NCBI RefSeq assembly: GCF_900111295.1
Contig: NZ_FOGT01000013.1
Coordinates: 1-64,000, forward strand
DNA from: Salipaludibacillus aurantiacus
Lineage (GTDB): Bacteria > Bacillota > Bacilli > Bacillales > Salisediminibacteriaceae
Reading direction: 5' to 3'
Length of the DNA: 64,000 nt
Shown here: positions 49,677 to 58,564 of the stretch, piece by piece
How positions within the stretch are numbered: position 1 is the first letter of the stretch
Layout of the letters: the number at the start of each line of letters is the position of its first letter
Position numbers and translations under genes: made by a program
The notes under the pieces: generated by a model
Database searches by the model: none
The model's input: the letters and a program-made list of their open reading frames with translations, nothing else
What the model was told of the DNA's origin: nothing

Positions 49677-50951
49677 TTGATATTTATAGGTGTATTAATC
49701 ATGATCGTCCTGATTATTTCAGGTCTTCCTGTAGCTTTTGCTTTAGGCATCGCTTCAGTCGTTTACCTCCTGCTCGCCGGTGTAGACCTTTCAATGGTGG
49801 CGCAAAGTATGGTCCGGGGGGTGGACTCGTTCACTTTACTCGCCGTTCCTTTCTTTCTCTTACTGGGTGAGCTTATGAACTCGGGAGGGATAACTCATAA
49901 AATAATTAATATTGCCAGAGTTGTAGTCGGGCATTTAAAGGGCGGGCTTGCCCAAGTAAATATTTTTGCAAGTATATTATTTTCCGGTATTTCTGGTTCA
50001 GCTACCGCAGACACTGTCGCTCTCGGTTCAGTCTTGATCCCTTCAATGGAACGGGAAGGTTACGACAAAAGGTTTGCGGCAGCAATTACAGCTGCGTCTT
50101 CCATCGTAGGACCGATTGTTCCTCCGAGTATCACCTTGATAATTTTCGGGATTGTTACGCAGCAGCCGATTGGTCCTTTGTTAATAGCAGGGATTATCCC
50201 GGGAATGTTACTTGGTGTCTCACTGATGGTTTATACCTACTTTGTAGCCACCAAAAGAAATTATCCTAAATATGAACGGGCGACTTTTAAGGAAGCAAGA
50301 AGCGCATTTTCTTCAGGATTTCTGGCCCTTCTTCTGCCGATTATTATTGTGGCCGGTATTGTCAGTGGCGTATTTACACCTACCGAGTCTGCCGCAATAG
50401 CCGTGTTGTACGCTATTATCATTACATTTTTCTATTATAAAAATGTAAACTTAAAATCATTTATCGGCATTTTAAGAAAAACAAGCTTTGACTCCGCCAA
50501 TATTTTGTTCACTCTGGCTGCAGCAACTGTATTTGCCTGGGTAGTCACACGGTCAAGAATTTCAGCAACGATAGGGGACTTTATACTTGGAGTTTCAACG
50601 AATCCCTTCTTCATTTTAGGTTTATCAGTTGTGTTTTTACTCATAATTGGCCTTTTCATGCTTCCTTCTGAAGGAATTATTGTTTTTGCACCTATTCTTA
50701 CTCCCATCGTCATGCAAGTTGGGGTAGATCCGATTCACTTCGGCGTCTTAATGGTCCTGACACTAACAATTGGGGGCGCGTCTCCTCCCGTTGGTATTTT
50801 ACTCTACATCGTGGCAGATATTGCTAAACTGAAATATACGACGCTCGTCAAAGAGATGCTTCCGATGTACGTCCCGCTAGTCCTTACAGCCTTCCTGGTT
50901 GCCTTTGTTCCAGCCTTATCGTTAGTTGTAGTAAATTTATTTTTCAGATAA
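49677..50951 (+). CDS. dctM: TRAP transporter large permease (DctM)
   Basis: A 424-residue membrane protein with about 12 helices and the family motifs VPFFLLLGELMNSGGI, SGISGSATADTVALGSVLIP and GGASPPVGILLYI. It forms the transport channel with DctQ and takes ligand from the DctP lipoprotein. It starts at TTG 49677 with AGGAGG 9 bases upstream. Confidence 0.92.
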   Translation: MIFIGVLIMIVLIISGLPVAFALGIASVVYLLLAGVDLSMVAQSMVRGVDSFTLLAVPFFLLLGELMNSGGITHKIINIARVVVGHLKGGLAQVNIFASILFSGISGSATADTVALGSVLIPSMEREGYDKRFAAAITAASSIVGPIVPPSITLIIFGIVTQQPIGPLLIAGIIPGMLLGVSLMVYTYFVATKRNYPKYERATFKEARSAFSSGFLALLLPIIIVAGIVSGVFTPTESAAIAVLYAIIITFFYYKNVNLKSFIGILRKTSFDSANILFTLAAATVFAWVVTRSRISATIGDFILGVSTNPFFILGLSVVFLLIIGLFMLPSEGIIVFAPILTPIVMQVGVDPIHFGVLMVLTLTIGGASPPVGILLYIVADIAKLKYTTLVKEMLPMYVPLVLTAFLVAFVPALSLVVVNLFFR

Positions 50952-50972
50952 TTAATTTAAGGAGATGTGCCA

Positions 50973-51764
50973 ATGACTCAAATTAAGCATGCAATACACC
51001 ACATGACATGGAGAGAGGCTGAAGAAGCCTATAAAAAAAATCCGGTTGTTATACTTCCCATGGGTTCCATGGAAGAACATGGGCCTCATTCATTAACAGG
51101 TGACTTTCTTGCAGCTGGTGAAATATCAAAAAGAGTGGCAGAACAAACGGGAGCTCTTTATCTTCCAACCGTCCCTTTTGGTAATTCAGACTATTTCAGA
51201 AGTTACCCCGGGACCATTTCTCTCTCGCAAGAAACGGTGATCAGTTTATTAGAAGATATTTTCAGAAGTTTAATAGAACATGGCATAACAAAAATAGTAG
51301 TCTTTAACGGCCATGCCGGAAACGGACCTGCTGTAGACCAGGTCGCCCGGAAAGTAAAACGTGAAAATAAAATAATGATCGCTTCGATTGATTTATGGAC
51401 AGGTATCGGTCCGGAAAAAAAGAAAGAATTATACGGTGAGAACGACCCGTCCGGCCATGGAGGTGAACCACTCACCTCGATTATGAGTTTCTTATACCCC
51501 GAAGATATGAGAATGGATCTTTTAAAAGACTGGAAAGAAGAAAAAACGTGGCGACAATTCGATATAAAGAATTTCAAACAAGTAAAAATAAATGATGGCG
51601 CAGCTAACTTGTACTTTAATATGGAAGATGTCTCAAAAGAAGGAGTGGTAGGAAATCCTAAAGAGGCTTCTAAAGAACGTGGAGAAGAGATCGTGGAACA
51701 CTTGACATCGTTTGGCTCAGTAGTCGTGTCTAAAGTGGCGGAATCAGACATGACATTGGATTAG
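50973..51764 (+). CDS. Creatininase family amidohydrolase
   Basis: A 264-residue metal-dependent hydrolase. PMGSMEEHGPHS (29-40) provides the first Glu and His, LTGDFLA (41-47) the Asp, FNGHAGNGPA (111-120) a second His, and GHGGEPLTS near 160 the last metal ligands of the creatininase fold. The family opens creatinine and other cyclic amides or formamides, including mycofactocin- and riboflavin-pathway members. The start at 50973 has AAGGAG 8 bases before it; a GTG at 50967 is an alternative. Its place inside a TRAP operon indicates a catabolic amide-opening step. Confidence 0.88.
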   Translation: MTQIKHAIHHMTWREAEEAYKKNPVVILPMGSMEEHGPHSLTGDFLAAGEISKRVAEQTGALYLPTVPFGNSDYFRSYPGTISLSQETVISLLEDIFRSLIEHGITKIVVFNGHAGNGPAVDQVARKVKRENKIMIASIDLWTGIGPEKKKELYGENDPSGHGGEPLTSIMSFLYPEDMRMDLLKDWKEEKTWRQFDIKNFKQVKINDGAANLYFNMEDVSKEGVVGNPKEASKERGEEIVEHLTSFGSVVVSKVAESDMTLD

Positions 51765-51847
51765 TACTTGGTTAATTTACAGAATATTCCGTCTACTTGT
51801 GTGGTATTTCATGTTTTAACACTATTATCTCAGGAGGGAAACAAATT

Positions 51848-52945
51848 ATGAAAAAAAGAAACTTAGCTCTCTTAACAAGCGGATTGGTCCTTGGATTAAC
51901 AGCCTGCGGTATTGAACAAGACGATAACAATGGCGGCACCAATGCTGCAGAAAACAACGGTAACAACAATACGAATAATGCGGCTGAAAATGATAGTAAT
52001 GATAACTCTAATAATAACGTCCTTGACATTGATGAAACGTTCGAAGTCACTTACAGTACGTGGGCAAGTGAAGGTGAACCTGCCTATCAGGGGATGGAAC
52101 ACTTTAAAGAAATGATAGAAGAAAGATCGGGCGGCAACATTACAATAGAGATTTATCCAGCCAACCAGCTGGGCTCAACCATTGAACAAATGGAGCAAGT
52201 GAGTACAGGAACCATTGAAATGATGTCGAGCGGAGATCCCGGGCTCGACGAGATCGAATATTTATCACTCCCTTTCCTTATGGCATCAAACGATCATTGG
52301 ATGGAAGTATTAGAGTCTGACACCGGACAGGAATTCAATCAGAAACTGATCGATGACCAAGGCTTAAGAACGATTGGCATCCTGCCTAGAGGACCAAGAG
52401 TAATCTCTTCAAACGTTAAAATTGAAACGCCTGAAGATATGAGTGGTTTGTCTATCCGAGCTCCTGCAGTGGATTACTATGTTGCTACTTTTGAAGCACT
52501 GGGAGCGAGCCCGAATCCTATGGATTTCGGGGAAGTATATAACGGGCTTCAGACAGGTATTGTAGAAGGCCAGGAAAACCCGCTTGAGACAATTTATTCT
52601 GCCGGCTTCCACGAAGTTCAGGATTACATTATTAATTCCAATCATATGTATAAGCCTGCGTTTGTAACCATTAATAACGAATTTTTCGAAAGCATGCCTG
52701 AAGAATACCAGGATCTCTTCCTTGAAGCTGCCGAAGAAGGAGAACAGGTCGCTACTGACAAACTTCTGGAAAATGAAGCAGATATGATTCAAGAAATGGA
52801 AGACAGCGGTGTGGAATTTGTAGACCCTGATATTGAGGCGTTTAAAGAAGCTACTCAAAGTGTCCGGGACGAGATGGGCACAGAGGTATGGGGAGAAGAG
52901 ACTTATCAGGAAATTGTAGAAATCGGCCAATCTGATTTAAACTAG
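51848..52945 (+). CDS. dctP: TRAP transporter solute-binding lipoprotein (DctP)
   Basis: A 365-residue receptor. The signal peptide ends LGLTAC (lipobox), followed by an unusually long Asn/Asp-rich spacer. The mature protein has WASEGEPAYQGMEHFKEMIEE, IYPANQLGSTIEQMEQV and the ligand-carboxylate helix NGLQTGIVEGQENP with its key Arg replaced locally by other polar residues as far as can be seen. It should hand an organic-acid-like ligand to DctQM. AGGAGGG precedes the ATG. Unusually it lies after the creatininase gene rather than beside dctQM. Confidence 0.9.
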   Translation: MKKRNLALLTSGLVLGLTACGIEQDDNNGGTNAAENNGNNNTNNAAENDSNDNSNNNVLDIDETFEVTYSTWASEGEPAYQGMEHFKEMIEERSGGNITIEIYPANQLGSTIEQMEQVSTGTIEMMSSGDPGLDEIEYLSLPFLMASNDHWMEVLESDTGQEFNQKLIDDQGLRTIGILPRGPRVISSNVKIETPEDMSGLSIRAPAVDYYVATFEALGASPNPMDFGEVYNGLQTGIVEGQENPLETIYSAGFHEVQDYIINSNHMYKPAFVTINNEFFESMPEEYQDLFLEAAEEGEQVATDKLLENEADMIQEMEDSGVEFVDPDIEAFKEATQSVRDEMGTEVWGEETYQEIVEIGQSDLN

Positions 52946-53066
52946 GTTCTTTTTGTAAGGGGCTGCTCCTTTTAATCCGGGAGAGCCTCTTCCCTATTAT
53001 TCCTAAACAACTAGTACATCCGCTGCTTTGCCACCCGCAATTTATTTATAACCTGGAGGAACTCTA

Positions 53067-54245
53067 ATGGATATTCATTCTCTAACTTCAGAAATTATAG
53101 AAGAAATCATTCAAATCAGGCGGCATCTTCACCGCTTTCCTGAACTAAGTATGGAAGAATTTGAAACCACTCAATTAATTATGGATACATTGAAAGGCAC
53201 TAATATTCAACTTGAAAAAATGGAAGGCGGAACAGGTGTCATTGGTGTCTTAAGAGGTAAAAGTAATGGTCCCACTCTCGGCCTGAGAGCTGATATCGAC
53301 GCACTTCCCATTTATGAGAAGACAGGGCTTGAATTTAAATCAGAAAAAGAAGGTATTATGCATGCTTGCGGACATGATATACACACGTCAGTCATGCTTG
53401 GGACGGCCCTCGTCATGAACAGGTTTCAAGATCAGTTGAAAGGCAATATTAAATTTATTTTCCAGCCAGCAGAAGAAATTATGGAAGGTGCGCGTTTTGT
53501 AATAAATCAAGGTATACTCGACCAAGAACCCAAAGTTGATAAAATTGTTTGTTTACACACGTGGCCTTTAATAGAAGCGGGAACTATTGGTGTACGGCAT
53601 GGCCCTATTATGGCAGCAGCGGATAAGTTTTCTATTGAGATAGACGGCTCAGGCGGTCATGCTGCCCACCCTCATATAGCAACCGATCCGATTCCTGTCG
53701 CTGCCCAAATTATAATGGGTCTGCAAACGATTATCTCCAGGCAGATTTCGCCACTTGATTCAGCTGTATTAACAATAGGCCAGATTCACGGGGGCAACGC
53801 TGATAATATTATAGCTAACAAGGTAACCATTTCAGGTTCAATCCGTACGTTAGAACCTGAAGTGCGCAATAGTATTCTGAAAGATGTCACGGAAACGAGC
53901 GAGTACATCGCTAAAGCTTCCAAAACCTCAGCTGCAGTTAATTTTGAACCTGGCTGTCCGCCTGTTATTAACGATGATGAACTCGTTGACGCGCTTACTG
54001 CTGCAGTTGAAAGTGAGATGGGAAAAGAGAGTCTGGTTTATTTAGAGCAACCTTCTTTGGGCGGCGAAGATTTTGCTTTCTATTTACAGGAGATTGAAGG
54101 CATGCTTTTTAGAGTGGGGACTAAAGATGAGTCAAATGAACAAACAACCCGATCTCTTCATAACCCTGGTATTATTTTTGATGAAAAAGCAGTTAAAGCA
54201 GGTATTAAAGCGATGAGTGCGTTATCGCTGGAATATCTGAAGTAA
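53067..54245 (+). CDS. M20 family amidohydrolase (IAA-amino acid/N-acyl-amino acid hydrolase-like)
   Basis: A 392-residue zinc amidohydrolase of the M20D type. It begins with RRHLHRFPELSMEE, has LGLRADIDALPI and HACGHDIHTS for the metal site, FQPAEEIMEGA with the catalytic Glu pair, and GSGGHAAHPH in the dimerisation domain. Such enzymes remove acyl groups from N-acyl amino acids or related amides. As the last gene of the operon it probably acts after the creatininase-family step. GGAGGAA lies 6 bases before the ATG. Confidence 0.88.
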   Translation: MDIHSLTSEIIEEIIQIRRHLHRFPELSMEEFETTQLIMDTLKGTNIQLEKMEGGTGVIGVLRGKSNGPTLGLRADIDALPIYEKTGLEFKSEKEGIMHACGHDIHTSVMLGTALVMNRFQDQLKGNIKFIFQPAEEIMEGARFVINQGILDQEPKVDKIVCLHTWPLIEAGTIGVRHGPIMAAADKFSIEIDGSGGHAAHPHIATDPIPVAAQIIMGLQTIISRQISPLDSAVLTIGQIHGGNADNIIANKVTISGSIRTLEPEVRNSILKDVTETSEYIAKASKTSAAVNFEPGCPPVINDDELVDALTAAVESEMGKESLVYLEQPSLGGEDFAFYLQEIEGMLFRVGTKDESNEQTTRSLHNPGIIFDEKAVKAGIKAMSALSLEYLK

Positions 54246-54280
54246 CAATAACTTCAAGTTGTAAATGCCATATATAAGAA

Positions 54281-54314
54281 GGCCTGCCTTTTTCTCTTAG
54301 GATAAAGGCAGGCC
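54281..54314. terminator. Terminator between the TRAP operon and the XRE gene
   Basis: GGCCTGCCTTT and AAAGGCAGGCC form a perfect 11-bp stem with a 12-nt loop and a downstream TTTTTT. It ends the TRAP operon and probably also the convergent XRE gene. Confidence 0.85.
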
Positions 54315-54331
54315 GCTATTTTTTGAGTATA

Positions 54332-54901
54332 CTAAACCATCGTATCCTTATCTAAGGCTTTTTTGCCTGTAAGTATATGGGTGACATCGGTTGATACGGT
54401 AGTGCCGCCTGTCAGGCTGCCGTTCTCAACTAGTGGAGCGCCGAAAACATCATAGATTAAAGGGCCATCAGACACAGGAAATGTAATTGTTTTACGAATA
54501 GGCTCTTGTTTCTCCAGTACTTCTTTTTTCAGGTTCATTAATTGAAGCGTTCCTTCGTTGTTAGTAACCTCAATATCCGTTTTTCCCATGATTGTATCGT
54601 TATTAAAATCTAAATGAGAATTGAAACTCCACGTATACTTTAAATTTAAATCAAAATGAGCAACAATAATAGGGCTGTCAGCCAGAGCCACACGGAAAAG
54701 GCCATCGAGCTGGCTGGAGAAAAAAGCGGCCGGATTAAAGGAAAGAACTTCAGCCACCTTTCTTGCAACAGGGATACTCGGGTCCCTGATCCCTTTTTCA
54801 ATCTGCGCGTAAAAGCCCCTGTCTATAAAAGATAGTGTAGCTACCTGCTGCTGAGTTAAATTCTTGTCTTTTCTTAAATTAATCAGCCATTTCCTTTTCA
54901 T
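54332..54901 (-). CDS. XRE family regulator with a PAS-like sensor domain
   Basis: A 189-residue protein. Residues 1-62 are an HTH_XRE domain (NLTQQQVATLSFIDRGFYAQIEKGIRDPS). The remainder (about 70-180) looks like a PAS-like fold: FDLNLKYTWSFNSHLDFNNDTIMGKT, then strands ending VSTDVT. That combination suggests a small-molecule-sensing repressor. It converges on the TRAP operon and may belong to the same biology, though no operator could be identified. The ribosome site AGGGGTG lies just upstream. Confidence 0.75.
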   Translation of the reverse strand: MKRKWLINLRKDKNLTQQQVATLSFIDRGFYAQIEKGIRDPSIPVARKVAEVLSFNPAAFFSSQLDGLFRVALADSPIIVAHFDLNLKYTWSFNSHLDFNNDTIMGKTDIEVTNNEGTLQLMNLKKEVLEKQEPIRKTITFPVSDGPLIYDVFGAPLVENGSLTGGTTVSTDVTHILTGKKALDKDTMV

Positions 54902-54980
54902 CTCGCACCCCTAATTATTAAATCTATAGTTTTTATAATATTACAAAAAATAAAAAAATTGAACTATTTAATTTCACGCC

Positions 54981-55010
54981 AAAAAGCTTCACATTTTTTA
55001 CCTGTGAAGC
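54981..55010 (-). terminator. Terminator of the sda-like gene
   Basis: GCTTCACA and TGTGAAGC form an 8-bp stem with a 9-nt loop; the minus strand continues TTTTTGG. It lies about 110 bp after the stop. Confidence 0.7.
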
Positions 55011-55121
55011 CTTTTGTGTCTCCGTAATAAAATTCCTCCAGAACGTAGACATTATTATCAAGCTATGTTGGTAAAAAATCCTACAGAGATGTCGTGTTGT
55101 TAAAGATAAGGATTTTAAATG

Positions 55122-55259
55122 TTAAGGATAAAAAGAATTGTCCCATAAGTTTCTTTTAACCAGTTCATCGATCAGAAGTTGAATAAAGTCGCTGTCTAAA
55201 TTAAATTCCACAGCCTTCTGGTAAATTTCTTTAAGTAGTTCATCCGACATATTATTCAA
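55122..55259 (-). CDS. sda: Sda-like sporulation checkpoint protein
   Basis: A 45-residue protein starting at TTG 55259 with GAGGTGAG upstream. It reads MNNMSDELLKEIYQKAVEFN then LDSDFIQLLIDELVKRN, which lines up with Bacillus subtilis Sda (SDELLIESYFKA, LNRDFIELIENEI). Sda is a helical hairpin that binds sporulation histidine kinases and blocks Spo0A activation when replication is perturbed. I saw no consensus DnaA box upstream, but a perfect inverted repeat lies about 125 bp away. The TTG start fits the position of the normal Sda start better than the internal ATG at 55250. Confidence 0.8.
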   Translation of the reverse strand: MNNMSDELLKEIYQKAVEFNLDSDFIQLLIDELVKRNLWDNSFYP

Positions 55260-55382
55260 ACTACTCACCTCTCAATGAACTATACAAGTTCTTCTTTCAC
55301 GGCTCTCTGTGTTTATCAGAGCTTAGTTTGATTGCAAATCATATTGCTTATTGCTTCTATTGTACTACATAGAAATCGACAA

Positions 55383-55407
55383 ATAATGTGGCAAACAGCC
55401 ACATTAT
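55383..55407. repeat. Perfect 10-bp inverted repeat
   Basis: ATAATGTGGC and GCCACATTAT separated by ACAAA-like 5 bases. It lies 124 bp upstream of the sda-like start codon in a gap (55260-55567) that otherwise shows no gene. Could be an operator or hairpin. Confidence 0.5.
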
Positions 55408-55567
55408 AGTTTCTCAGCAGTACCGAAGCAATAGATGGAAGTTTTGGAAATAAGCAGTAAGTAGTTGATCTGGAAGTAGAAAGGGAGGACTCGACCGTCT
55501 TACAAATTTAGACAAAGAATGTCACAATTATACCACCCCTTATCCCCCGCCTTATACCCCTCCTAAA

Positions 55568-55600
55568 AACAGTCTGCCGGACCTGTCCCGGCAGACTGTT
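55568..55600. terminator. Terminator of the SLC13/TrkA-C gene
   Basis: AACAGTCTGCCGG and CCGGCAGACTGTT form a perfect 13-bp stem with a 7-nt loop, 5 bp past the stop; the minus strand continues TTTTTAGG. Confidence 0.9.
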
Positions 55601-55604
55601 TTAA

Positions 55605-57395
55605 TTATACAAAGAATAAATAAATCATTGTGACTGAAACAACGAGGAAGATGACACTCATTAAACTCCCTGCTTTCAAGTAATCGGCGTTTCTGTAACC
55701 TCCAGGCCCCATGATGAAGGCATTTACCTGGTGCGTCGGAAGCACGAATGAATTAGAGGCTGACACCGCTACCAGCAACGCCAGGCCGGTAGGATCAATT
55801 CCCAATGAATTCCCCATCATGATGACGAGCGGAACAAGCAGAACGGTTGCGGCTACATTTGACATAAACAGGGAAAAGAACATGGAAATAATTGCAATAA
55901 CAAAAAGAATTCCTAATGTCCCCCATCCGCCCACGAGGGTAATGATTCCGGAAGCTGTATACTCGGCAGCCCCGCTGTTTTCAAAAGCAGTACCCATTGG
56001 GATTAACCCTGCGAGAAGGAAAACCGTCTTCCAATCAATGGCCGGATAGATTTCTTCTTTCGGAATTACTCCGAGCAGGATCATAAGCATCGCACCTGTA
56101 AAGAAACTGAGTGAGAGCTGGAAGCCTGCAAGAACAAGGCCGATTGCGACAGCAATCGCTAACAATGCGTATTTCTTTTTATCGGTCTTTGGTTCCGGTT
56201 CAGGCGGCTGGACTTCTGTCAGCACGGCAAAGTCATGGGAGGTTTTTAGTCTTAGGATATCTTCCCAGCGGCCAAAGACAATCATCTGCATCCCTGCTTC
56301 AAAAGGGACTTCAGAAAGATTAAGCTTTTCGCCGTCGCGGGTGATAAATGCTACAGGTTCCAATTTATAATTTTTACGGAATCCAATATCCGCAAGCTTT
56401 TTTCCTACCATCCGTGATTTTGGCGGAATGACAATTTCTGCAAAACCGGCCCGGTCTTCGTTTTCCAGATTGGCGAAAACCTTCAGGTTATCTTTTACTG
56501 TGAGCTGATGATTATCAGCAAAAGCAGTGACATTGTCTTGGCTGCCAAGTACGGCGATCGTCTGGTTTTCCTGCAGGCGGGTTTTTCTCCAAGGACTGTA
56601 AAGATGGCTGCCAGCTTCACTGAGGGCAAGTATATTAATACCGTACGTCGTCCATATTTCCAGTTCCTCTATTGACTTTCCAGCTAACGAGCTGTTGGCC
56701 GGGATAGTCATTTCATAAATATCGGCAGGCAAATTATATGTTTTTCTGATTTCCTCGGTGCGGCTGGGTTTCGTTTCTCCTTTAGCTGCAGGCAGAACCC
56801 AGCGGCCAAACAGATAAAAGTACAGAATTCCAGCACCAAGGAGTGCTAAACCTATTGGTGTCACTGCAAAGAGATTAAATGGATCATTCCCCGACTCCAT
56901 TAGCAAGTCGTTTAATATGATGAGAGGACCAGAGGCGACCATAGTTAATGTGCCGCCAAGAATAGCGGCGAACCCCATGGGCATAATGATCTTCGATACA
57001 GGAATATTCGCATTTCTTCCGATTTTTCTAAGAGCAGGCAAAAAAAGTGCCGCGGCACCTATATTCTGCATAAAAGAAGATATAATACCGACAGTCGCCG
57101 AGGTGCTCACCATAACGTTCTTCTCTTTTTTCCCGACTCTTTTAGTAATAAATTCAGCGACCACGGCCATAATCCCCGAACGGTCAACGCCATACCCTAT
57201 CAGCATTACCGCCATTACAGAGATAACGGCATTAGAAGAGAAGCCGGCAAATGCTTCAGAAGCCGTGATAACGCCGGTCCAAGGGAGAATAACCATTACC
57301 AGGACAGCTACAAGGTCTGTACGGAGTTTCTCAGTGACAAACAGTGTGACAGCTAATAGTAAGACGGCGTATGTGATCATTATTTCCAGTGTCAT
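55605..57395 (-). CDS. SLC13 family transporter with two TrkA-C domains
   Basis: A 596-residue anion transporter. Two transport halves flank a soluble insert (about 205-390) holding two TrkA-C/RCK-C repeats: YEMTIPANSSLAGKSIEELE and AEIVIPPKSRMVGKKLADIG. Helical motifs include MSNVAATVLLVPLVIMMG and SNSFVLPTHQVNAFIMGPG near the end. Relatives with RCK-C inserts are implicated in sulfate or other oxyanion transport. The start at 57395 has AAAGGAG 8 bases before it, in preference to 57443. A CsoR/CstR-like palindrome lies 59 bp upstream. Confidence 0.87.
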   Translation of the reverse strand: MTLEIMITYAVLLLAVTLFVTEKLRTDLVAVLVMVILPWTGVITASEAFAGFSSNAVISVMAVMLIGYGVDRSGIMAVVAEFITKRVGKKEKNVMVSTSATVGIISSFMQNIGAAALFLPALRKIGRNANIPVSKIIMPMGFAAILGGTLTMVASGPLIILNDLLMESGNDPFNLFAVTPIGLALLGAGILYFYLFGRWVLPAAKGETKPSRTEEIRKTYNLPADIYEMTIPANSSLAGKSIEELEIWTTYGINILALSEAGSHLYSPWRKTRLQENQTIAVLGSQDNVTAFADNHQLTVKDNLKVFANLENEDRAGFAEIVIPPKSRMVGKKLADIGFRKNYKLEPVAFITRDGEKLNLSEVPFEAGMQMIVFGRWEDILRLKTSHDFAVLTEVQPPEPEPKTDKKKYALLAIAVAIGLVLAGFQLSLSFFTGAMLMILLGVIPKEEIYPAIDWKTVFLLAGLIPMGTAFENSGAAEYTASGIITLVGGWGTLGILFVIAIISMFFSLFMSNVAATVLLVPLVIMMGNSLGIDPTGLALLVAVSASNSFVLPTHQVNAFIMGPGGYRNADYLKAGSLMSVIFLVVSVTMIYLFFV

Positions 57396-57453
57396 AAGTG
57401 CGCTCCTTTCAAAACGTTTAACTGGCATTTTTATAGTAAACAATTAACACTAT

Positions 57454-57469
57454 ATACCCTATATGGTAT
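57454..57469 (-). promoter_or_regulatory. CsoR/CstR-like operator before the SLC13 gene
   Basis: ATACCCTATATGGTAT matches the DUF302 operators at 14 of 16 positions and is itself palindromic (TATACC/GGTATA when extended by one base). A precise -35/-10 pair could not be fixed. Confidence 0.6.
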
Positions 57470-57516
57470 ATTAAATTTGTCGAAAAATCAACATATCCAC
57501 CTGACAAACTACTGGA

Positions 57517-57546
57517 AAAAAATAAAGATGCCTGGATGGCATCTTT
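57517..57546 (-). terminator. Terminator of the 2-hydroxyacid dehydrogenase gene
   Basis: AAAGATGCC and GGCATCTTT form a perfect 9-bp stem with a 5-nt loop; the minus strand continues TATTTTTTT. Confidence 0.8.
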
Positions 57547-57622
57547 ATCCCGGTTATTAGGTTAAAAAAGTTTTCCGCAGACTGGCAAGCTCCTGACTTG
57601 CAATTTTTTCAGCGCGTTTAAG

Positions 57623-58564
57623 TTAAAATCCCCGGTTTAAATCCACGGCATTACCGACAGCTTCCCCGTTCTCAAGTTTATAAAGGGTATTCAGGAAACA
57701 GTCTACGCCTTCTTCCGGTGTGGTTACAGCAGAAATATGGGGAGTGACTATCACTTTAGGATGGGACCAGAACGGATCGTCCTGAGGAAGCGGCTCACTC
57801 TCAAACACATCTAAAACGGCCTGGCGTATATGTCCGTTATCCAATGCCTGCAGCAAAGCCTCGTTATCGACAGATTCGCCCCGGCCGACATTGATAAATA
57901 CGGCGTCCGTCCACCTGGTCAGCACGTCTTTATTTAATACCTTTCTCGTCTCATTAGTTAACGGCATCGTATTGATCACATAGTTCGCTTCAGCCACAGC
58001 ATCATTCAGCGGCTCTTTTGATGAGTAGACTTTTCTAAACGGTTCTTTCTGCGTGCCGCTTAAGGAGACGCCATACACAGTCATCCCGAATGAAGCAAGC
58101 GTTTCAGCCACTTCCCGGCCAATCACCCCTGTCCCGTAAACAACCGCCTGTTTTTCCTGTAAAGGTGTGGGCGCTGCCAGCTTCCAATTTTTTTCTGCTT
58201 GCATCTTTTCATAGCGTAAATGATTCTGAACATCACGAAGTATGTAACTTAAACAATATTCACTCATTCTCTGGCCAAACGAGCAGACAGTGCGGGTTAA
58301 CAGCACATCCTCTTTCCAGTCGATGTCCTTAAGAATTTTATCGACTCCCGCGCCGAATGAATGAACCCATTTAATATTTCCAAACGAAAAATTCGGAGGT
58401 CGTTTGAATGCAATAAACGCATCAGCCCATTTATAATCATCCTCTGTGACTTCCTCTTCCGTCCGGAAACGAAACTGCTTATCCCCTGCCACTTTTTTAC
58501 TGTTAAAAATATGCTCTATGTCTTTCGCCATCGGGCTGGCAAATAAAATAGTACTGATTTTCAT
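57623..58564 (-). CDS. D-2-hydroxyacid dehydrogenase
   Basis: A 313-residue NAD(P)-dependent dehydrogenase. The nucleotide-binding loop is VVYGTGVIGREVAETLASFG (about 140-160). The catalytic triad of the family is Arg in INVGRGESVD (near 228), Glu in DVFESEPLP (near 257) and His in TPHISAVT (near 275). It interconverts a 2-oxoacid and D-2-hydroxyacid; the PLP lyase encoded divergently makes pyruvate from tyrosine, so a metabolic link is possible. The start at 58564 follows AGGAAGGGG; the frame extends to 58615 without a ribosome site. Confidence 0.88.
   Translation of the reverse strand: MKISTILFASPMAKDIEHIFNSKKVAGDKQFRFRTEEEVTEDDYKWADAFIAFKRPPNFSFGNIKWVHSFGAGVDKILKDIDWKEDVLLTRTVCSFGQRMSEYCLSYILRDVQNHLRYEKMQAEKNWKLAAPTPLQEKQAVVYGTGVIGREVAETLASFGMTVYGVSLSGTQKEPFRKVYSSKEPLNDAVAEANYVINTMPLTNETRKVLNKDVLTRWTDAVFINVGRGESVDNEALLQALDNGHIRQAVLDVFESEPLPQDDPFWSHPKVIVTPHISAVTTPEEGVDCFLNTLYKLENGEAVGNAVDLNRGF

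Noticed and set aside
52409-52930. 173-codon minus-strand ORF
   Set aside because: Antisense to dctP with no support for expression.
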